35,195 nt of DNA from Minisyncoccota bacterium (GCA_029881675.1 JAOUMD010000010.1:1-35195); one strand, 5' to 3'; positions 1 to 9,785 are shown, numbered from the stretch's first letter. The notes: generated from the letters alone by a model not told the origin. Numbers and translations are program-made.

Positions 1-1
1 T

Positions 2-703
2 CATAGCACAAGAATGTATCGTTGGACAAAATCTGCCCCAATTAATTCAACCTTGCAAGTAGATATTCAATCTCTTTCTTTTCAAATAACAACAGATTAC
101 TTATCTAGACCAGAGTTATTATCTAACCCAAATTTACCAGATAATTTTGAGGCAGTAACAATGGTTAAGAGGTTCCTTAGAAGAGTAGAAGATGCTGAAG
201 ATATTGCTACAGCCTCAGGAGAAATTGTTTTTCAAAAGTCACTTGGTGGTGATTTAGCAGAAGCTGTTTCATATTCAGATGCTGATTTTATTTCAGTAGA
301 TATAAATAGAACCCCAATTGACGATAGGTTCAGAATGTTTACTCCAGAGGGATATAAAGGTACAGTTCATGCTGTTGTAACAGGTGCTCTACAAGGCAAT
401 GATGGTTTAGTTCACTTTGAGAATAATTATCATGATGTTGATTACGACCAAGTTCATACTTATCCACTTAGATCTCCAAGAAGTGCTTGGAATATCTTAA
501 AGTCAGGTGAAGGTTATATAGCTGGGTATGAGGGAACTGGACAAGCAGTTATTAGAACAGTTCAATTAGCTTACTATGATGACTTTGAAGAACAGGAATA
601 TTTACAACCTATTTATGTCTTTGAAGGTGATGATGGACTGATTGGGTATGTTAGTGCAATTGATCCAATGTATGTACAAGCTAAGGGTAAGTTAACTAGA
701 TAA
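2..703 (+). CDS. hypothetical protein, 5'-truncated by the window edge
   Basis: The ORF track starts at Met 14, but the frame is open to base 2 (cat agc aca aga atg), so the N-terminus is probably outside the window. No family recognised. Confidence 0.65.
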   Translation, partial: HSTRMYRWTKSAPINSTLQVDIQSLSFQITTDYLSRPELLSNPNLPDNFEAVTMVKRFLRRVEDAEDIATASGEIVFQKSLGGDLAEAVSYSDADFISVDINRTPIDDRFRMFTPEGYKGTVHAVVTGALQGNDGLVHFENNYHDVDYDQVHTYPLRSPRSAWNILKSGEGYIAGYEGTGQAVIRTVQLAYYDDFEEQEYLQPIYVFEGDDGLIGYVSAIDPMYVQAKGKLTR

Positions 704-730
704 TTTTTTAATTTGGGTATAAATAACATT

Positions 731-757
731 AAAGCTCCGGTTTGTGAGTGGAGCTTT
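731..757. terminator. intrinsic terminator-like hairpin
   Basis: AAAGCTCC(731-738)-N11-GGAGCTTT(750-757) followed by TTAT, 28 nt after the stop of the first CDS; symmetric, may serve both strands. Confidence 0.6.
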
Positions 758-778
758 TATGTGTGTAAAATTTGTTAG

Positions 779-892
779 TTACTGGTTCATTGCCTGAATA
801 GGAATGTCCCCTGTAGAGATCATTATGATAGTTACTAGAATTAGTACTATCACAATAAATACTACAAATTGGATTGATCCTTGGCCATTCAT
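779..892 (-). CDS. small single-pass membrane protein, 37 aa (below ORF-track cutoff)
   Basis: Reverse strand reads MNGQGSIQFVVFIVIVLILVTIIMISTGDIPIQAMNQ*; continuous hydrophobic helix, bounded by the terminator at 731-757. Confidence 0.4.
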   Translation of the reverse strand: MNGQGSIQFVVFIVIVLILVTIIMISTGDIPIQAMNQ

Positions 893-1014
893 GTTGACAG
901 CTTTCTCTAACAGAAATGAAGAAGATATTATGATCCTGTCTGGTAGAAAAGTCAATATACTTAGGTTTCTAGACCATTCTTCTATCTACTCCTACCTCCT
1001 GATATAATCCCACT

Positions 1015-2451
1015 ATGACAAACACTCCCGTAAGAACAAGAATGGCTCCTAGCCCTACTGGTGAACTCCATGTGGGTAGCTTTAGTATTATTTTAAAGAA
1101 CTATGCTTTTGCAAAAAAACATGGCGGTCAATTCGTCCTTAGAGTAGAAGACACAGATAAAGTAAGAGAAGTTGAAGGTGCTGGAGAAAGGCTATTAAAC
1201 ACTATTAAAGCCTATGGCTTAAGTTGGGACGAAGGTCCTGATGTAGGTGGTCCTCATGCTCCATATACTCAATCAGAAAGATTAGATTTATATGTAGAGA
1301 AAGCTAATGAATTAGTAGAATCTGGTCATGCATATCATTGTTTCTGTTCTAGAGAAAAGCTAGAAGCAGTTAGAGAAAAAGCTAGAGAAGAAAAGAGACC
1401 GCCTAAGTATGATCGTCATTGTCGTAATTTAAGTAAGGAAGAAGTAGTCAAGAAACTCTCTGAGAATGGTGAGTTTGTCATCAGGCTAGCTGTGCCAGAT
1501 AATCGTAGTATTGTTTATACAGATTTAATCAGAGGAGATATTGAAGTTAATTCAGATATTATTGATGATCAAGTTTTATTAAAGTCAGATGGTTTCCCAA
1601 CTTATCACTTAGCTGTGGTTGTTGATGATAATGATATGGAAATTTCTCACATTATGCGTGGTGAAGAGTGGTTAAGTTCTACTCCAAAGCATATCTTGTT
1701 ATATGAAGCCTTTGGTTGGAAACCTCCAGTATTTGCTCACATCCCAATTTATCTTAACCCAAATGGTAAGGGTAAAATGAGTAAACGTAAGGGCGATGTG
1801 TCTGCTCAAAGCTTTTTAGATAAAGGATATTTACCTGAAGCATTACTTAACTTCTTTATGATTCTTGGATGGACTCCAAAAGATCAACGAGACATTATTT
1901 CTTTGGAAGAATATGTTCAAGAGTTTGATCCACAAGATATATCCAAGAAGTCTGTGGCATTTGATATAGATAAATTAAATTGGCTTAATGGAGTATATAT
2001 CCGTAAGATGTGGGACGAGAATCAAGTCGATTTAGTTACTAGATTAGAAAAGTTTACACCAACTGATTTCCCTCAAGCTAAATTAGATCAAATTCTACCT
2101 CTTATTTATGAAAGATTAGAAAAATTATCTGATATTGAAGAGTTATCTGATTTCTTTTATAGAGATATAAAAGTAGATAGATCCCTATTACTTAAGAAAG
2201 CTGATAAAGAACTAGTTTCTAAGCAATTAGACGAGTTATATGCTGGTCTCAATGAAATAGAGTGGACTACTAGTGAGATTGAAAAAGTAGTTAGAAGTAT
2301 TCAAGAAGAGCATGATTATAAAAAGAACCAGTTCTTTATGATGGTTAGAATTGCAGTTACAGGTAAGAAAGCTACCCCACCACTATTTGAAACAATCGAA
2401 GTTCTGGGTAAAGATTTAACTCTAAGAAGACTGAAATTAGCACTAACATAG
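1015..2451 (+). CDS. gltX: glutamyl-tRNA synthetase (class I)
   Basis: APSPTGELHVGS (HIGH-like), RVEDTD, and KMSKRKGD (KMSKS) motifs; full length 478 aa. Confidence 0.96.
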   Translation: MTNTPVRTRMAPSPTGELHVGSFSIILKNYAFAKKHGGQFVLRVEDTDKVREVEGAGERLLNTIKAYGLSWDEGPDVGGPHAPYTQSERLDLYVEKANELVESGHAYHCFCSREKLEAVREKAREEKRPPKYDRHCRNLSKEEVVKKLSENGEFVIRLAVPDNRSIVYTDLIRGDIEVNSDIIDDQVLLKSDGFPTYHLAVVVDDNDMEISHIMRGEEWLSSTPKHILLYEAFGWKPPVFAHIPIYLNPNGKGKMSKRKGDVSAQSFLDKGYLPEALLNFFMILGWTPKDQRDIISLEEYVQEFDPQDISKKSVAFDIDKLNWLNGVYIRKMWDENQVDLVTRLEKFTPTDFPQAKLDQILPLIYERLEKLSDIEELSDFFYRDIKVDRSLLLKKADKELVSKQLDELYAGLNEIEWTTSEIEKVVRSIQEEHDYKKNQFFMMVRIAVTGKKATPPLFETIEVLGKDLTLRRLKLALT

Positions 2452-2476
2452 TATTCATAAATAACACTTTTTAGTT

Positions 2477-3346
2477 ATGACTCTAAAAGAAGCTGCTGCA
2501 ATACGGGCTGTTAAATATAGCATCTTAGCAAATATTGGTTTGGCTTTGATTAAGTGGTTCTCTGGTATTTTTGGTAATTCTTATGCTTTGATTGCTGATG
2601 CAATTGAATCGACTTCTGATGTCTTTTCCTCCATATTAGTACTTTTAGGACTAAACTATTCAACTCTACCTCCTGATGAAGATCATCCTTATGGTCATGG
2701 GAAAATTGAGCCTTTAGTGACTTTTTTGGTAGTTGGTTTTCTGGTAGCCTCAGCTTTATTGATTGCTCACGATAGTATTCAAAATATTCAGACCCCTCAT
2801 GACCTTCCAAAACCATGGACACTAATTATTTTGGGTGCAATTATCATTTGGAAAGAAATTTCATATAGATTAGTTATTAAAAAGAGTAAGGAGACAAATA
2901 GTTCATCTCTAAAAGCTGAAGCTTGGCATCATAGAAGTGATGCGATTACTTCAGTTGCTGCTTTTATCGGAATAGTTTTTGCTCTTTTCCTAGGTGAAAA
3001 CTTTGCAGCAGCAGACGATTATGCTGCTTTATTTGCTTCAGGATTTATTTTATATAATAGCTATTTAATTTTCAGACCTGCCTTTGCAGAACTAATGGAT
3101 GAGAATGTCTACGATGAGTTAACTCAGAAAATTAGAGAGGAATCAATCAAAGTAAGAGGAGTAAAAGGTACTGAAAAATGTCATATTAGAAAGACCGGAA
3201 TGAGTTATCACTTAGATTTACATGCTTTGGTCGACGGAAAGATCAGTGTTGCTAAAGGACATAAAATTTCTCATAATCTTAAAGATAAACTGATAGAGTA
3301 TATTCCAGAGTTAAGACATGTAACTATTCATATTGAGCCAAGTTAG
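2477..3346 (+). CDS. cation diffusion facilitator (CDF) family transporter
   Basis: N-terminal TM helices, ADAIES.SDVFSS, DEDHPYGHGKIEPL signature, C-terminal cytoplasmic domain. Confidence 0.92.
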   Translation: MTLKEAAAIRAVKYSILANIGLALIKWFSGIFGNSYALIADAIESTSDVFSSILVLLGLNYSTLPPDEDHPYGHGKIEPLVTFLVVGFLVASALLIAHDSIQNIQTPHDLPKPWTLIILGAIIIWKEISYRLVIKKSKETNSSSLKAEAWHHRSDAITSVAAFIGIVFALFLGENFAAADDYAALFASGFILYNSYLIFRPAFAELMDENVYDELTQKIREESIKVRGVKGTEKCHIRKTGMSYHLDLHALVDGKISVAKGHKISHNLKDKLIEYIPELRHVTIHIEPS

Positions 3347-3438
3347 ATTTTGTATATTTTTCCCCTAATAGTTATTCCATAAGTTATTAATCTACTTAAG
3401 AAATTATTCTTTAATTTTTGTTATACTGACATATATCA

Positions 3439-4377
3439 ATGTCACCAAAGAAGAATAAATCCCCTAAAGTAAATAAGCTGCGCATGTTTTATGCCGGCCT
3501 AAAAGATCGCTTTCATAAGACTCACTTTGAAGCTAGTGATTGGTTAAATCAGAAAGGAGTTGATGTTGATACTCTCAAGCAAGCAGGTAAGAGTGCTATT
3601 ACTGCTACTACCTTAGCAGGTGCTGTTATTACTTCAAAGCCAGTTGATGCCCAAATGACTGAGCAAATTTTAGGTATTAATTCTAAGAAAGAAGAGAAGT
3701 TAGTTGCTCAAGTTACCTTAGAGGAACATGATGAGATTATAAAGAAGATGTCAGACTTTGTAAAAAGACCACCCGGTCATTTAGAGAGTGAAGATGAGCT
3801 ATATTTAGAGCAACAAATCAGTGATATGCTGGGATTTGAAGTTACTGCAGAACTTGAAGGACATAGGTTGAATCATAGTATTGGCATTATGGGTGGAGAG
3901 CAACATTTGAAGAGATTCCCAACAGATACTCTTAGTCAACATGATGAATATAGGCAGGCAGGAATTGCTCCAGCTCGTGGAGCCTTTGGTTGGTTTACAG
4001 AAGGTGGAGAGTTAACAGGGAAAGCAATCGAAAGAGAAAAGTACTATTTTGCAGTACAAACATTATATCTTCCTGATTGGAATTCAAACTATAAAGACCT
4101 TAAACCTTGGTATAAATACCGTAAGATGGTCGCTATAAATCCTGTTGATGGTATGGCTGTAGTAGCTGTTGTTGGTGATGCAGGTCCTGCCCAATGGGTT
4201 GGAAAACAATATGGTGGTTCACCTGAGGTTATAAGAGAAGGTAAAATTTGGAGTAAGGAAGCAAGGGGTAGAGTCATTTTAATGTTTGTTGATGACCCTG
4301 AAGATAAGGTGCCTCTTGGATCAATTGATATTAATGAATATAAAAAGCAACTTGCACAGGGACAAGAAGAAAAATGA
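3439..4377 (+). CDS. conserved hypothetical, putative exported protein with C-terminal possibly double-psi-barrel-like domain
   Basis: Hydrophobic segment TATTLAGAVITSKPVDAQ; C-terminal MVAINPVDGMAVVAVVGDAGPAQWVGKQYGGSPEV...RVILMFVDDPEDKVPLG. Confidence 0.7.
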   Translation: MSPKKNKSPKVNKLRMFYAGLKDRFHKTHFEASDWLNQKGVDVDTLKQAGKSAITATTLAGAVITSKPVDAQMTEQILGINSKKEEKLVAQVTLEEHDEIIKKMSDFVKRPPGHLESEDELYLEQQISDMLGFEVTAELEGHRLNHSIGIMGGEQHLKRFPTDTLSQHDEYRQAGIAPARGAFGWFTEGGELTGKAIEREKYYFAVQTLYLPDWNSNYKDLKPWYKYRKMVAINPVDGMAVVAVVGDAGPAQWVGKQYGGSPEVIREGKIWSKEARGRVILMFVDDPEDKVPLGSIDINEYKKQLAQGQEEK

Positions 4378-4682
4378 AAAATGTTTACTATGCACCACTA
4401 GTTAGATGGGAAATTGTAGAAGAAATTATTCTCCTGGCAGATCCTGATGATAGACAAGAAGTCCAGAAGTTAGTAATAGGCTCTATTGATCATATCGTTA
4501 TGGAAACAGTTTTGTTGCATTTGGATAAAGAAGATCATGAGGAATTTTTAAAGAAAAGCCATGAAGCTTACCATGACCATTCCTTATTAGATTGGATTAA
4601 GAGTAAAGCACATGGAGTTGAAGAAGCAATCCAGAGAGCTATTAGAGACACTAAATCTTCAATCAGATCAATTTTAGAATAG
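4374..4682 (+). CDS. hypothetical protein
   Basis: Overlaps the previous stop (ATGA), 102 aa, ends before a terminator. Confidence 0.6.
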   Translation: MKNVYYAPLVRWEIVEEIILLADPDDRQEVQKLVIGSIDHIVMETVLLHLDKEDHEEFLKKSHEAYHDHSLLDWIKSKAHGVEEAIQRAIRDTKSSIRSILE

Positions 4683-4715
4683 ATTTATCTTAGATAGTTG
4701 GATATTAATATAATC

Positions 4716-4745
4716 AAAAACCCACTCCTAAGAGTGGGCTTTTTA
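4716..4745. terminator. bidirectional intrinsic terminator
   Basis: AAAAA-CCCACTC(4721-4727)-CTAA-GAGTGGG(4732-4738)-CTTTTTA between convergent genes. Confidence 0.9.
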
Positions 4746-4762
4746 ATTCTTTACTATAGTTA

Positions 4763-5236
4763 CTAGCGAGTAGCAGAAATTACTACACCTAACTCAGCAG
4801 ATGGAGCGGTAACAGTAACTCTATTATTTGCAGCACTAGTGACAATGGTATAACCAGTGTCATGAGCAGCAGCACAGGCAGCTTCATCAATAGCTCCAGC
4901 AGTTGTTGGATCTGCAGGAAGTGCAGCTAAGTAGTCAGTGACAAGAAGTGCACAAATGTTAGCGCCTGTATCAGAGATATTAGCAGCTGTTGTAGTGATA
5001 CCAGCAGGTAATTGACCAGCATTATCAGCAGCATACTGATGTACAGCATTTAAGATTGCATTAACATCACTACTACGTTGAGTGTTATTAGCTTGAGCGA
5101 ATTGTCTCGCAGGGTTAATAGCGATCAAAACGATTGCTAAAAGAATGGCTAAGATACCGATTACGACCAAAAGTTCGATCAAGGTAAAACCTTTTTGTTT
5201 AATTCTCTTACTAAGAGAGGCAGGCATAATTTTCAT
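4763..5236 (-). CDS. type IV major-pilin-like protein
   Basis: KGFTLIELLVVIGILAILLAIVLIAINPARQFAQA prepilin N-terminus; two Cys in the C-terminal domain; SD-like AAAGGAT upstream. Confidence 0.93.
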   Translation of the reverse strand: MKIMPASLSKRIKQKGFTLIELLVVIGILAILLAIVLIAINPARQFAQANNTQRSSDVNAILNAVHQYAADNAGQLPAGITTTAANISDTGANICALLVTDYLAALPADPTTAGAIDEAACAAAHDTGYTIVTSAANNRVTVTAPSAELGVVISATR

Positions 5237-5322
5237 TTAATCCTTTTTTTACTAATAATTTAGTTCCATCTAGTATAGATTGTTTTTGACGAGAGAGTCA
5301 ACTCTTTATTTAAAATGACAAG

Positions 5323-6447
5323 TTAATTATTTGCTGAAGTAGTAATAACGGAATCATAGTCTATCTGATCATTTTCCTGGATAGTATATTCTTGTCCAAT
5401 ACTTTCGATACTTTCTAGGATGATTGCTCTGACTGAGCTAGGAACACTGGGAGAAAAGATTACTGATGTTTTTCCAGAAGTAATAGTTTTTGCATTTCCT
5501 ACCGTGATGTTGTCAAATCCAGCATCTTCTAGTCCTTCTTTGACAATTCCAGCTTGGCCAGTAATACCAGATCCATTAAGGACTCTAATCTCATAAATAT
5601 CAAAGTCTATTGTTTCTTCGGTAGCTTCTTTTTCTTTAAGGTCTGCTTGGGCAGAGTCCGTCGCTGATTTATTGTCATTAGTATTACTTATGATGGAAGA
5701 AGGTGGTTGTGCTGTTTGGTTTTGTTGTTGCTGATTAATTAGTTTTTTATCTTGTTGTGCACGATTATAATTAAAGATAAGGGCAAAGATAAGGACAATA
5801 ATAAGAAGTCCAAAAACAACACTTAAGATAACTAAACGTTTTCTGTCTTCTGGTGCAGGAGCATCTTTCTCAATTCTGAGAATAGTTTTCTTTGGTTTTA
5901 TATCTAAAAGATTATAGTTAGTAAATTTAGGAACAGCACTCAGAATAGCTAAACCTTCTTTGGTGGTACAGTTTTCTCCTTCTACCATGCCTTTGATTAC
6001 TAAGTCAGGTAAAATCATACTTACATTAAGGTTAAGCTTTTTTAGAGAGTTAAGGATAGGCTCATAGAAACCTCTGTTTATGGCAACTACTTCTAGTTTT
6101 TTTCCAAACTTAAATTGTTTGATAAAAATGTCATCAAAGGGAATTAATTCTGAGAATTTTTCTATTTGTGCTTCTTGTTCTAGGGGATCTTTAATAGTAC
6201 TTTCAAGACTTTTGTGAAAGTAAGTACTTTTATTTAAGATAATAGTTACTTGAGCACTTTTTAATCCAGATTCATCAATAATTTTTGTAAGAGCTTTATC
6301 TAGTTTATAGGTATTTATTACTTCTAAGTCTTTGATAATATCAGTAGTGAGTTGTAGTTCAAAGGATTGGTCTTGATGAGCACGACAAAAAAAGATCTTA
6401 TTACGATGGACAAAAATGATCAGTCGGTTAGTCTCTGTAGGGCTCAT
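5323..6447 (-). CDS. PilM-like (actin-fold) N-terminal region + TM + LytR_C domain chimera in pilus operon
   Basis: N-terminal ~200 aa PilM-like layout, TM RLVILSVVFGLLIIVLIFALIF, Q/N/S linker, then IYEIRVLNGSGITGQAGIVKEGLEDAGFDNITVG (LytR_C-like). Confidence 0.65.
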   Translation of the reverse strand: MSPTETNRLIIFVHRNKIFFCRAHQDQSFELQLTTDIIKDLEVINTYKLDKALTKIIDESGLKSAQVTIILNKSTYFHKSLESTIKDPLEQEAQIEKFSELIPFDDIFIKQFKFGKKLEVVAINRGFYEPILNSLKKLNLNVSMILPDLVIKGMVEGENCTTKEGLAILSAVPKFTNYNLLDIKPKKTILRIEKDAPAPEDRKRLVILSVVFGLLIIVLIFALIFNYNRAQQDKKLINQQQQNQTAQPPSSIISNTNDNKSATDSAQADLKEKEATEETIDFDIYEIRVLNGSGITGQAGIVKEGLEDAGFDNITVGNAKTITSGKTSVIFSPSVPSSVRAIILESIESIGQEYTIQENDQIDYDSVITTSANN

Positions 6448-6448
6448 A

Positions 6449-6856
6449 TTATGATATTTCCTTCCAAGAATTTACGGTAAGAATGCTATCTACATATGTA
6501 GTAGTTATTTCTAGTTTTCTAGAAAATTCTCCCAAAACTGCTTGGACTATAATGGTTTTTTCACCATTTCCAGTGACAGTAATAGTAACAGTAGCATTAT
6601 CTACTATTAGTATTTCTCCAGTATAGCTAGGATCGCGTAGTAAAGACAAGATAGCATTTTCTGCTCCACTTTCTGCTGCAGAGATGGTGATAGAGCTTTG
6701 TTGGAGATTTGAGCTAGCTCTAGTGTTATCTATCACCCAGGAAACAGCTGTAGTACTAATGATAATTCCGACTACAGCTACAACTAAAAGAGTTACTAAT
6801 ATATAGCCACCTTGTTGGCTATTTTTTAAACTATTAGTTTTATTATTATTTTTCAT
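6449..6856 (-). CDS. PilX-like minor prepilin
   Basis: QQGGYILVTLLVVAVVGIIISTTAVSWV N-terminal helix; in pil operon. Confidence 0.7.
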   Translation of the reverse strand: MKNNNKTNSLKNSQQGGYILVTLLVVAVVGIIISTTAVSWVIDNTRASSNLQQSSITISAAESGAENAILSLLRDPSYTGEILIVDNATVTITVTGNGEKTIIVQAVLGEFSRKLEITTTYVDSILTVNSWKEIS

Positions 6857-6858
6857 AT

Positions 6859-7380
6859 CTATCTTGTCGCTGCAAAGAAATTATATTCCCTAGACTCTAT
6901 TTTTCCCTCTGACTCATTTTGGCTGACAATTTGTGTTTCAGCTTGTATCCCATTTTTACCACCTTCATTTCCAAGTCTTGTTACATTAAAGATGGTCATA
7001 TTTACATCTTTGTTGTTGATAGCATAAGTTCCTGTACTATCAGTAAAAGACAGTTTATTGTTAATGATTTGATAGGTAACAGTTTGTCCATCAATTACCA
7101 GTTGAAGGGTGGTAGAACTATCTCCAAGCAGGGCGGGTTCAATAATCTCTTGAGCACGATTGATGTCATAAGTAAGGCGAGAAATCATATATCTACCATC
7201 TCGCTCTACACTTGACGTTTTTTCTGCTTCACCACGGATATTAATCACAGAGGCAAAAAGTCCAGTAATAATTATTAAGATGATCATAGATAAACCCATG
7301 TACATTAGGAGTTCAACTAAACTAAAACCACTTTGTTTGTTTCTAATTTTTTCTAGTAGTGCATATGATTTATTTATCAT
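6859..7380 (-). CDS. PilW-like minor prepilin
   Basis: QSGFSLVELLMYMGLSMIILIIITGLFASV prepilin N-terminus; ...RDGRYMISRLTYDINRAQ. Confidence 0.85.
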   Translation of the reverse strand: MINKSYALLEKIRNKQSGFSLVELLMYMGLSMIILIIITGLFASVINIRGEAEKTSSVERDGRYMISRLTYDINRAQEIIEPALLGDSSTTLQLVIDGQTVTYQIINNKLSFTDSTGTYAINNKDVNMTIFNVTRLGNEGGKNGIQAETQIVSQNESEGKIESREYNFFAATR

Positions 7381-7383
7381 TGA

Positions 7384-9294
7384 TTATGGCGAGTAATTAA
7401 CTCTAATTTCTTCAAAAGAGGGTGATGAACCAATATTGTTTGTAGAAAAATATGCTTTGTATCTAAAACATTGACCAGGATTTTCATAACCTATTCCATT
7501 ATTATCTAAAGGTATTGGAGAATCATCAGTGAAGAAGGTAGCCCCAGTGCCATCTGGGCCAATATAATTATAGGTAGAGTTAAGACAGTTTCCAGAAACA
7601 GGATCAGTCACAGCTACCTGATACTTTAGTTCTGTCCCAGCTAGGACTGTATCTATAACTTCAAAACGATTGAATACTACAGAATAATTTGGATCAAAAA
7701 TACTAGATTCAAAAGTACCTTCAGTGGCAAATTGACCACCCGGTCCACCTTCTACAATCTTTAATTCACTAGTACTGTCGCCAGTTAGTACATAAGAATA
7801 AGCGTCTCCATCTGTTTCTAAAATAGCATCAAGGTCATTGACCCCACTATCTATTTCTATTCCACCACAATTGCTTGGATTTGTTTCATTGGTGATATCT
7901 ATAACTTGGTATTCTTGTCCACCAATTCCACCCATGATGATTTTGTTTCCAGGGACAGAGAGAACTGCCTTAGGGTTCATGCCAGATGAATCATAAGAGC
8001 CAATAGTGGATTGATCATTTAATTTACTAGAGGTATCAATGATAAAAAGTTCATTTAAGGAATCAGAATGACTTGTCACTATATAACTTCGTGTTCCATC
8101 AGTACTTACTACAACATCTTGGGCACCAAGTCCATTGACATCTGCCCAAGCCACAATACTTAGATTTGTAGGATCACTAATATCAATAATTTGTAATTCT
8201 GGATTACCATCAATGGCAACATAGGCAAAGTTACCAACTATAACAATCTCTTTTCCTGTCCCAGCTAAGATAACTCCATCTGAATCTAAAAGAGGTCTAG
8301 CTCCATTTTTAGAACTAAGGTCAAAGCTCCATAAAGTATTATTTTGGACAACAAGTCCAAGCTGGTCTGAAGTAACAACACTATCTGCATTTTGTGATCC
8401 TGGTAAAGCCACAGAACCAACTTCAATAAATGGAGTATTTAAGATATCAATGATAATAACTTCAGTTTGGTTATTATCTGCAGCTATATATGCATAGTGA
8501 GATTCAATAAAAACATCGTTGGTTTTATAACCATTAAATTCTCCATCAATCTGAGCTGTTGGAGGATTATCATTACTGATATTTACTTTTGCAATTGATA
8601 CTCCAGAAGCATTCTCTCCTGTTCCAGCAATTAGCTGGTTCTCGATAGCTGATATCGCTTGTGCAACACCTTGTTTGGGTAGATCTAGCTCTGCTGCAAA
8701 ATTTACATCTGGAACACACCAATTAGAACTCCCACCAGCACCTAAGATTATCTCTCCACCCTCACCATTAACTACTGTAGTCCCAGTTTTTTCTCCAAGA
8801 ATAAAGTCACTTTCTGTTGTTTCTATAAAAGCTAAGTTATCTAGATATCTAGTTAGGTATGATTGCGAATATATATTTGAGCTAAAAGGATTATTCCAGC
8901 TAATGGTTACTTCGATTTTCTTTGTTGAAGGATCAAGGTTTCCACTTTGGTTAATAAAGCCATTTTCATCTCTGAATACATCACTAATTACAACTTGTCT
9001 AGTTAGTCCATTTATAACATCTGTTCCAGCAGATAGGGTCCAAGTATTTCCATCCCTATTAGGATGAAATGTCCCATTTGTTGAAAAAAGTGACCAACCT
9101 CTTTCTCTAACAACTTTAAGAATTTCTTCTGTTTCTCTTAGTAATAGTGAAGCAGCAATTCTTTGTTGTTGTTGAGCTCGCCCATCTCTAGTAGCAAGAA
9201 TCCCAGAAAATAATGCAGGCAATAAAATGATTAATAGAGCAGCAGCAAGCAGGATTTCAATTAGTGATTGGCCTTTATGCCCTTTCATAATCAT
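7384..9294 (-). CDS. giant prepilin-like protein with LVIVD-type beta-propeller repeats
   Basis: KGQSLIEILLAAALLIILLPALFSGILATRDG N-terminal helix; repeats AYIAADNNQTEVIIIDI / AYVAIDGNPELQIIDISDP / SYIVTSHSDSLNELFIIDTS; C-terminal beta-rich domain. Confidence 0.85.
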   Translation of the reverse strand: MIMKGHKGQSLIEILLAAALLIILLPALFSGILATRDGRAQQQQRIAASLLLRETEEILKVVRERGWSLFSTNGTFHPNRDGNTWTLSAGTDVINGLTRQVVISDVFRDENGFINQSGNLDPSTKKIEVTISWNNPFSSNIYSQSYLTRYLDNLAFIETTESDFILGEKTGTTVVNGEGGEIILGAGGSSNWCVPDVNFAAELDLPKQGVAQAISAIENQLIAGTGENASGVSIAKVNISNDNPPTAQIDGEFNGYKTNDVFIESHYAYIAADNNQTEVIIIDILNTPFIEVGSVALPGSQNADSVVTSDQLGLVVQNNTLWSFDLSSKNGARPLLDSDGVILAGTGKEIVIVGNFAYVAIDGNPELQIIDISDPTNLSIVAWADVNGLGAQDVVVSTDGTRSYIVTSHSDSLNELFIIDTSSKLNDQSTIGSYDSSGMNPKAVLSVPGNKIIMGGIGGQEYQVIDITNETNPSNCGGIEIDSGVNDLDAILETDGDAYSYVLTGDSTSELKIVEGGPGGQFATEGTFESSIFDPNYSVVFNRFEVIDTVLAGTELKYQVAVTDPVSGNCLNSTYNYIGPDGTGATFFTDDSPIPLDNNGIGYENPGQCFRYKAYFSTNNIGSSPSFEEIRVNYSP

Positions 9295-9785
9295 TCTGTA
9301 ATTACTCCTAATTTATTAAAATTATATGTTTCTACTTTTCCAGAATTACTTTGTAGCTGAAATGAAGCTGCAGTTGGGTTAAACCCTGAAATTTCTCCGC
9401 TATTTTGTAAAAAAACGATACTATTAGTAGAAAAATTAATATTTGTAATTGTGTTTGTTGCGGGAAGTTTGATAACAAAATTATCTGTAGCACTTGGATT
9501 GTATGCAGATCCAGTAAATAGTGTATATTGATCACTTTCAAGATAAATACCATAAGAACTGCCATCCCCAGAACCACTAGTATTTCCAGTCATAGCATTA
9601 AATTGTTGTGACTTTAAATCTGAAACAATTGATTGACTCCCAGTAGCAAAACTGGCTGTAGGAATAAGGTTAGAAAGACTGATAGTAGAAATACCAATTA
9701 AGGTGGAAAAAATAGCGATCACAATTAATAACTCAATCAAAGTAAAACCAGCGTTTTTTTTGTTTAGTAAATTAAGTTTTATCAT
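9291..9785 (-). CDS. GspH/FimT-like minor prepilin
   Basis: NAGFTLIELLIVIAIFSTLIGISTISLSNLIPTASF. Confidence 0.85.
   Translation of the reverse strand: MIKLNLLNKKNAGFTLIELLIVIAIFSTLIGISTISLSNLIPTASFATGSQSIVSDLKSQQFNAMTGNTSGSGDGSSYGIYLESDQYTLFTGSAYNPSATDNFVIKLPATNTITNINFSTNSIVFLQNSGEISGFNPTAASFQLQSNSGKVETYNFNKLGVITE

Noticed and set aside
804-1007. 67-aa plus-strand ORF
   Set aside because: Antisense to a more credible 37-aa TM peptide and runs into the gltX promoter; composition not protein-like.
2550-2822. Antisense ORFs in the track (2550-2822, 4089-4277, 6919-7215, 8675-9067, 9332-9577, 11074-11352, 13012-13200, 14043-14225, 19742-19945, 22781-22972, 23734-23979, 24790-24975, 26739-26924, 28535-28723, 31340-31540, 31673-32002 and same-strand 20595-20786, 30580-30915)
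   Set aside because: Each overlaps extensively with a well-supported gene and lacks recognisable protein features.
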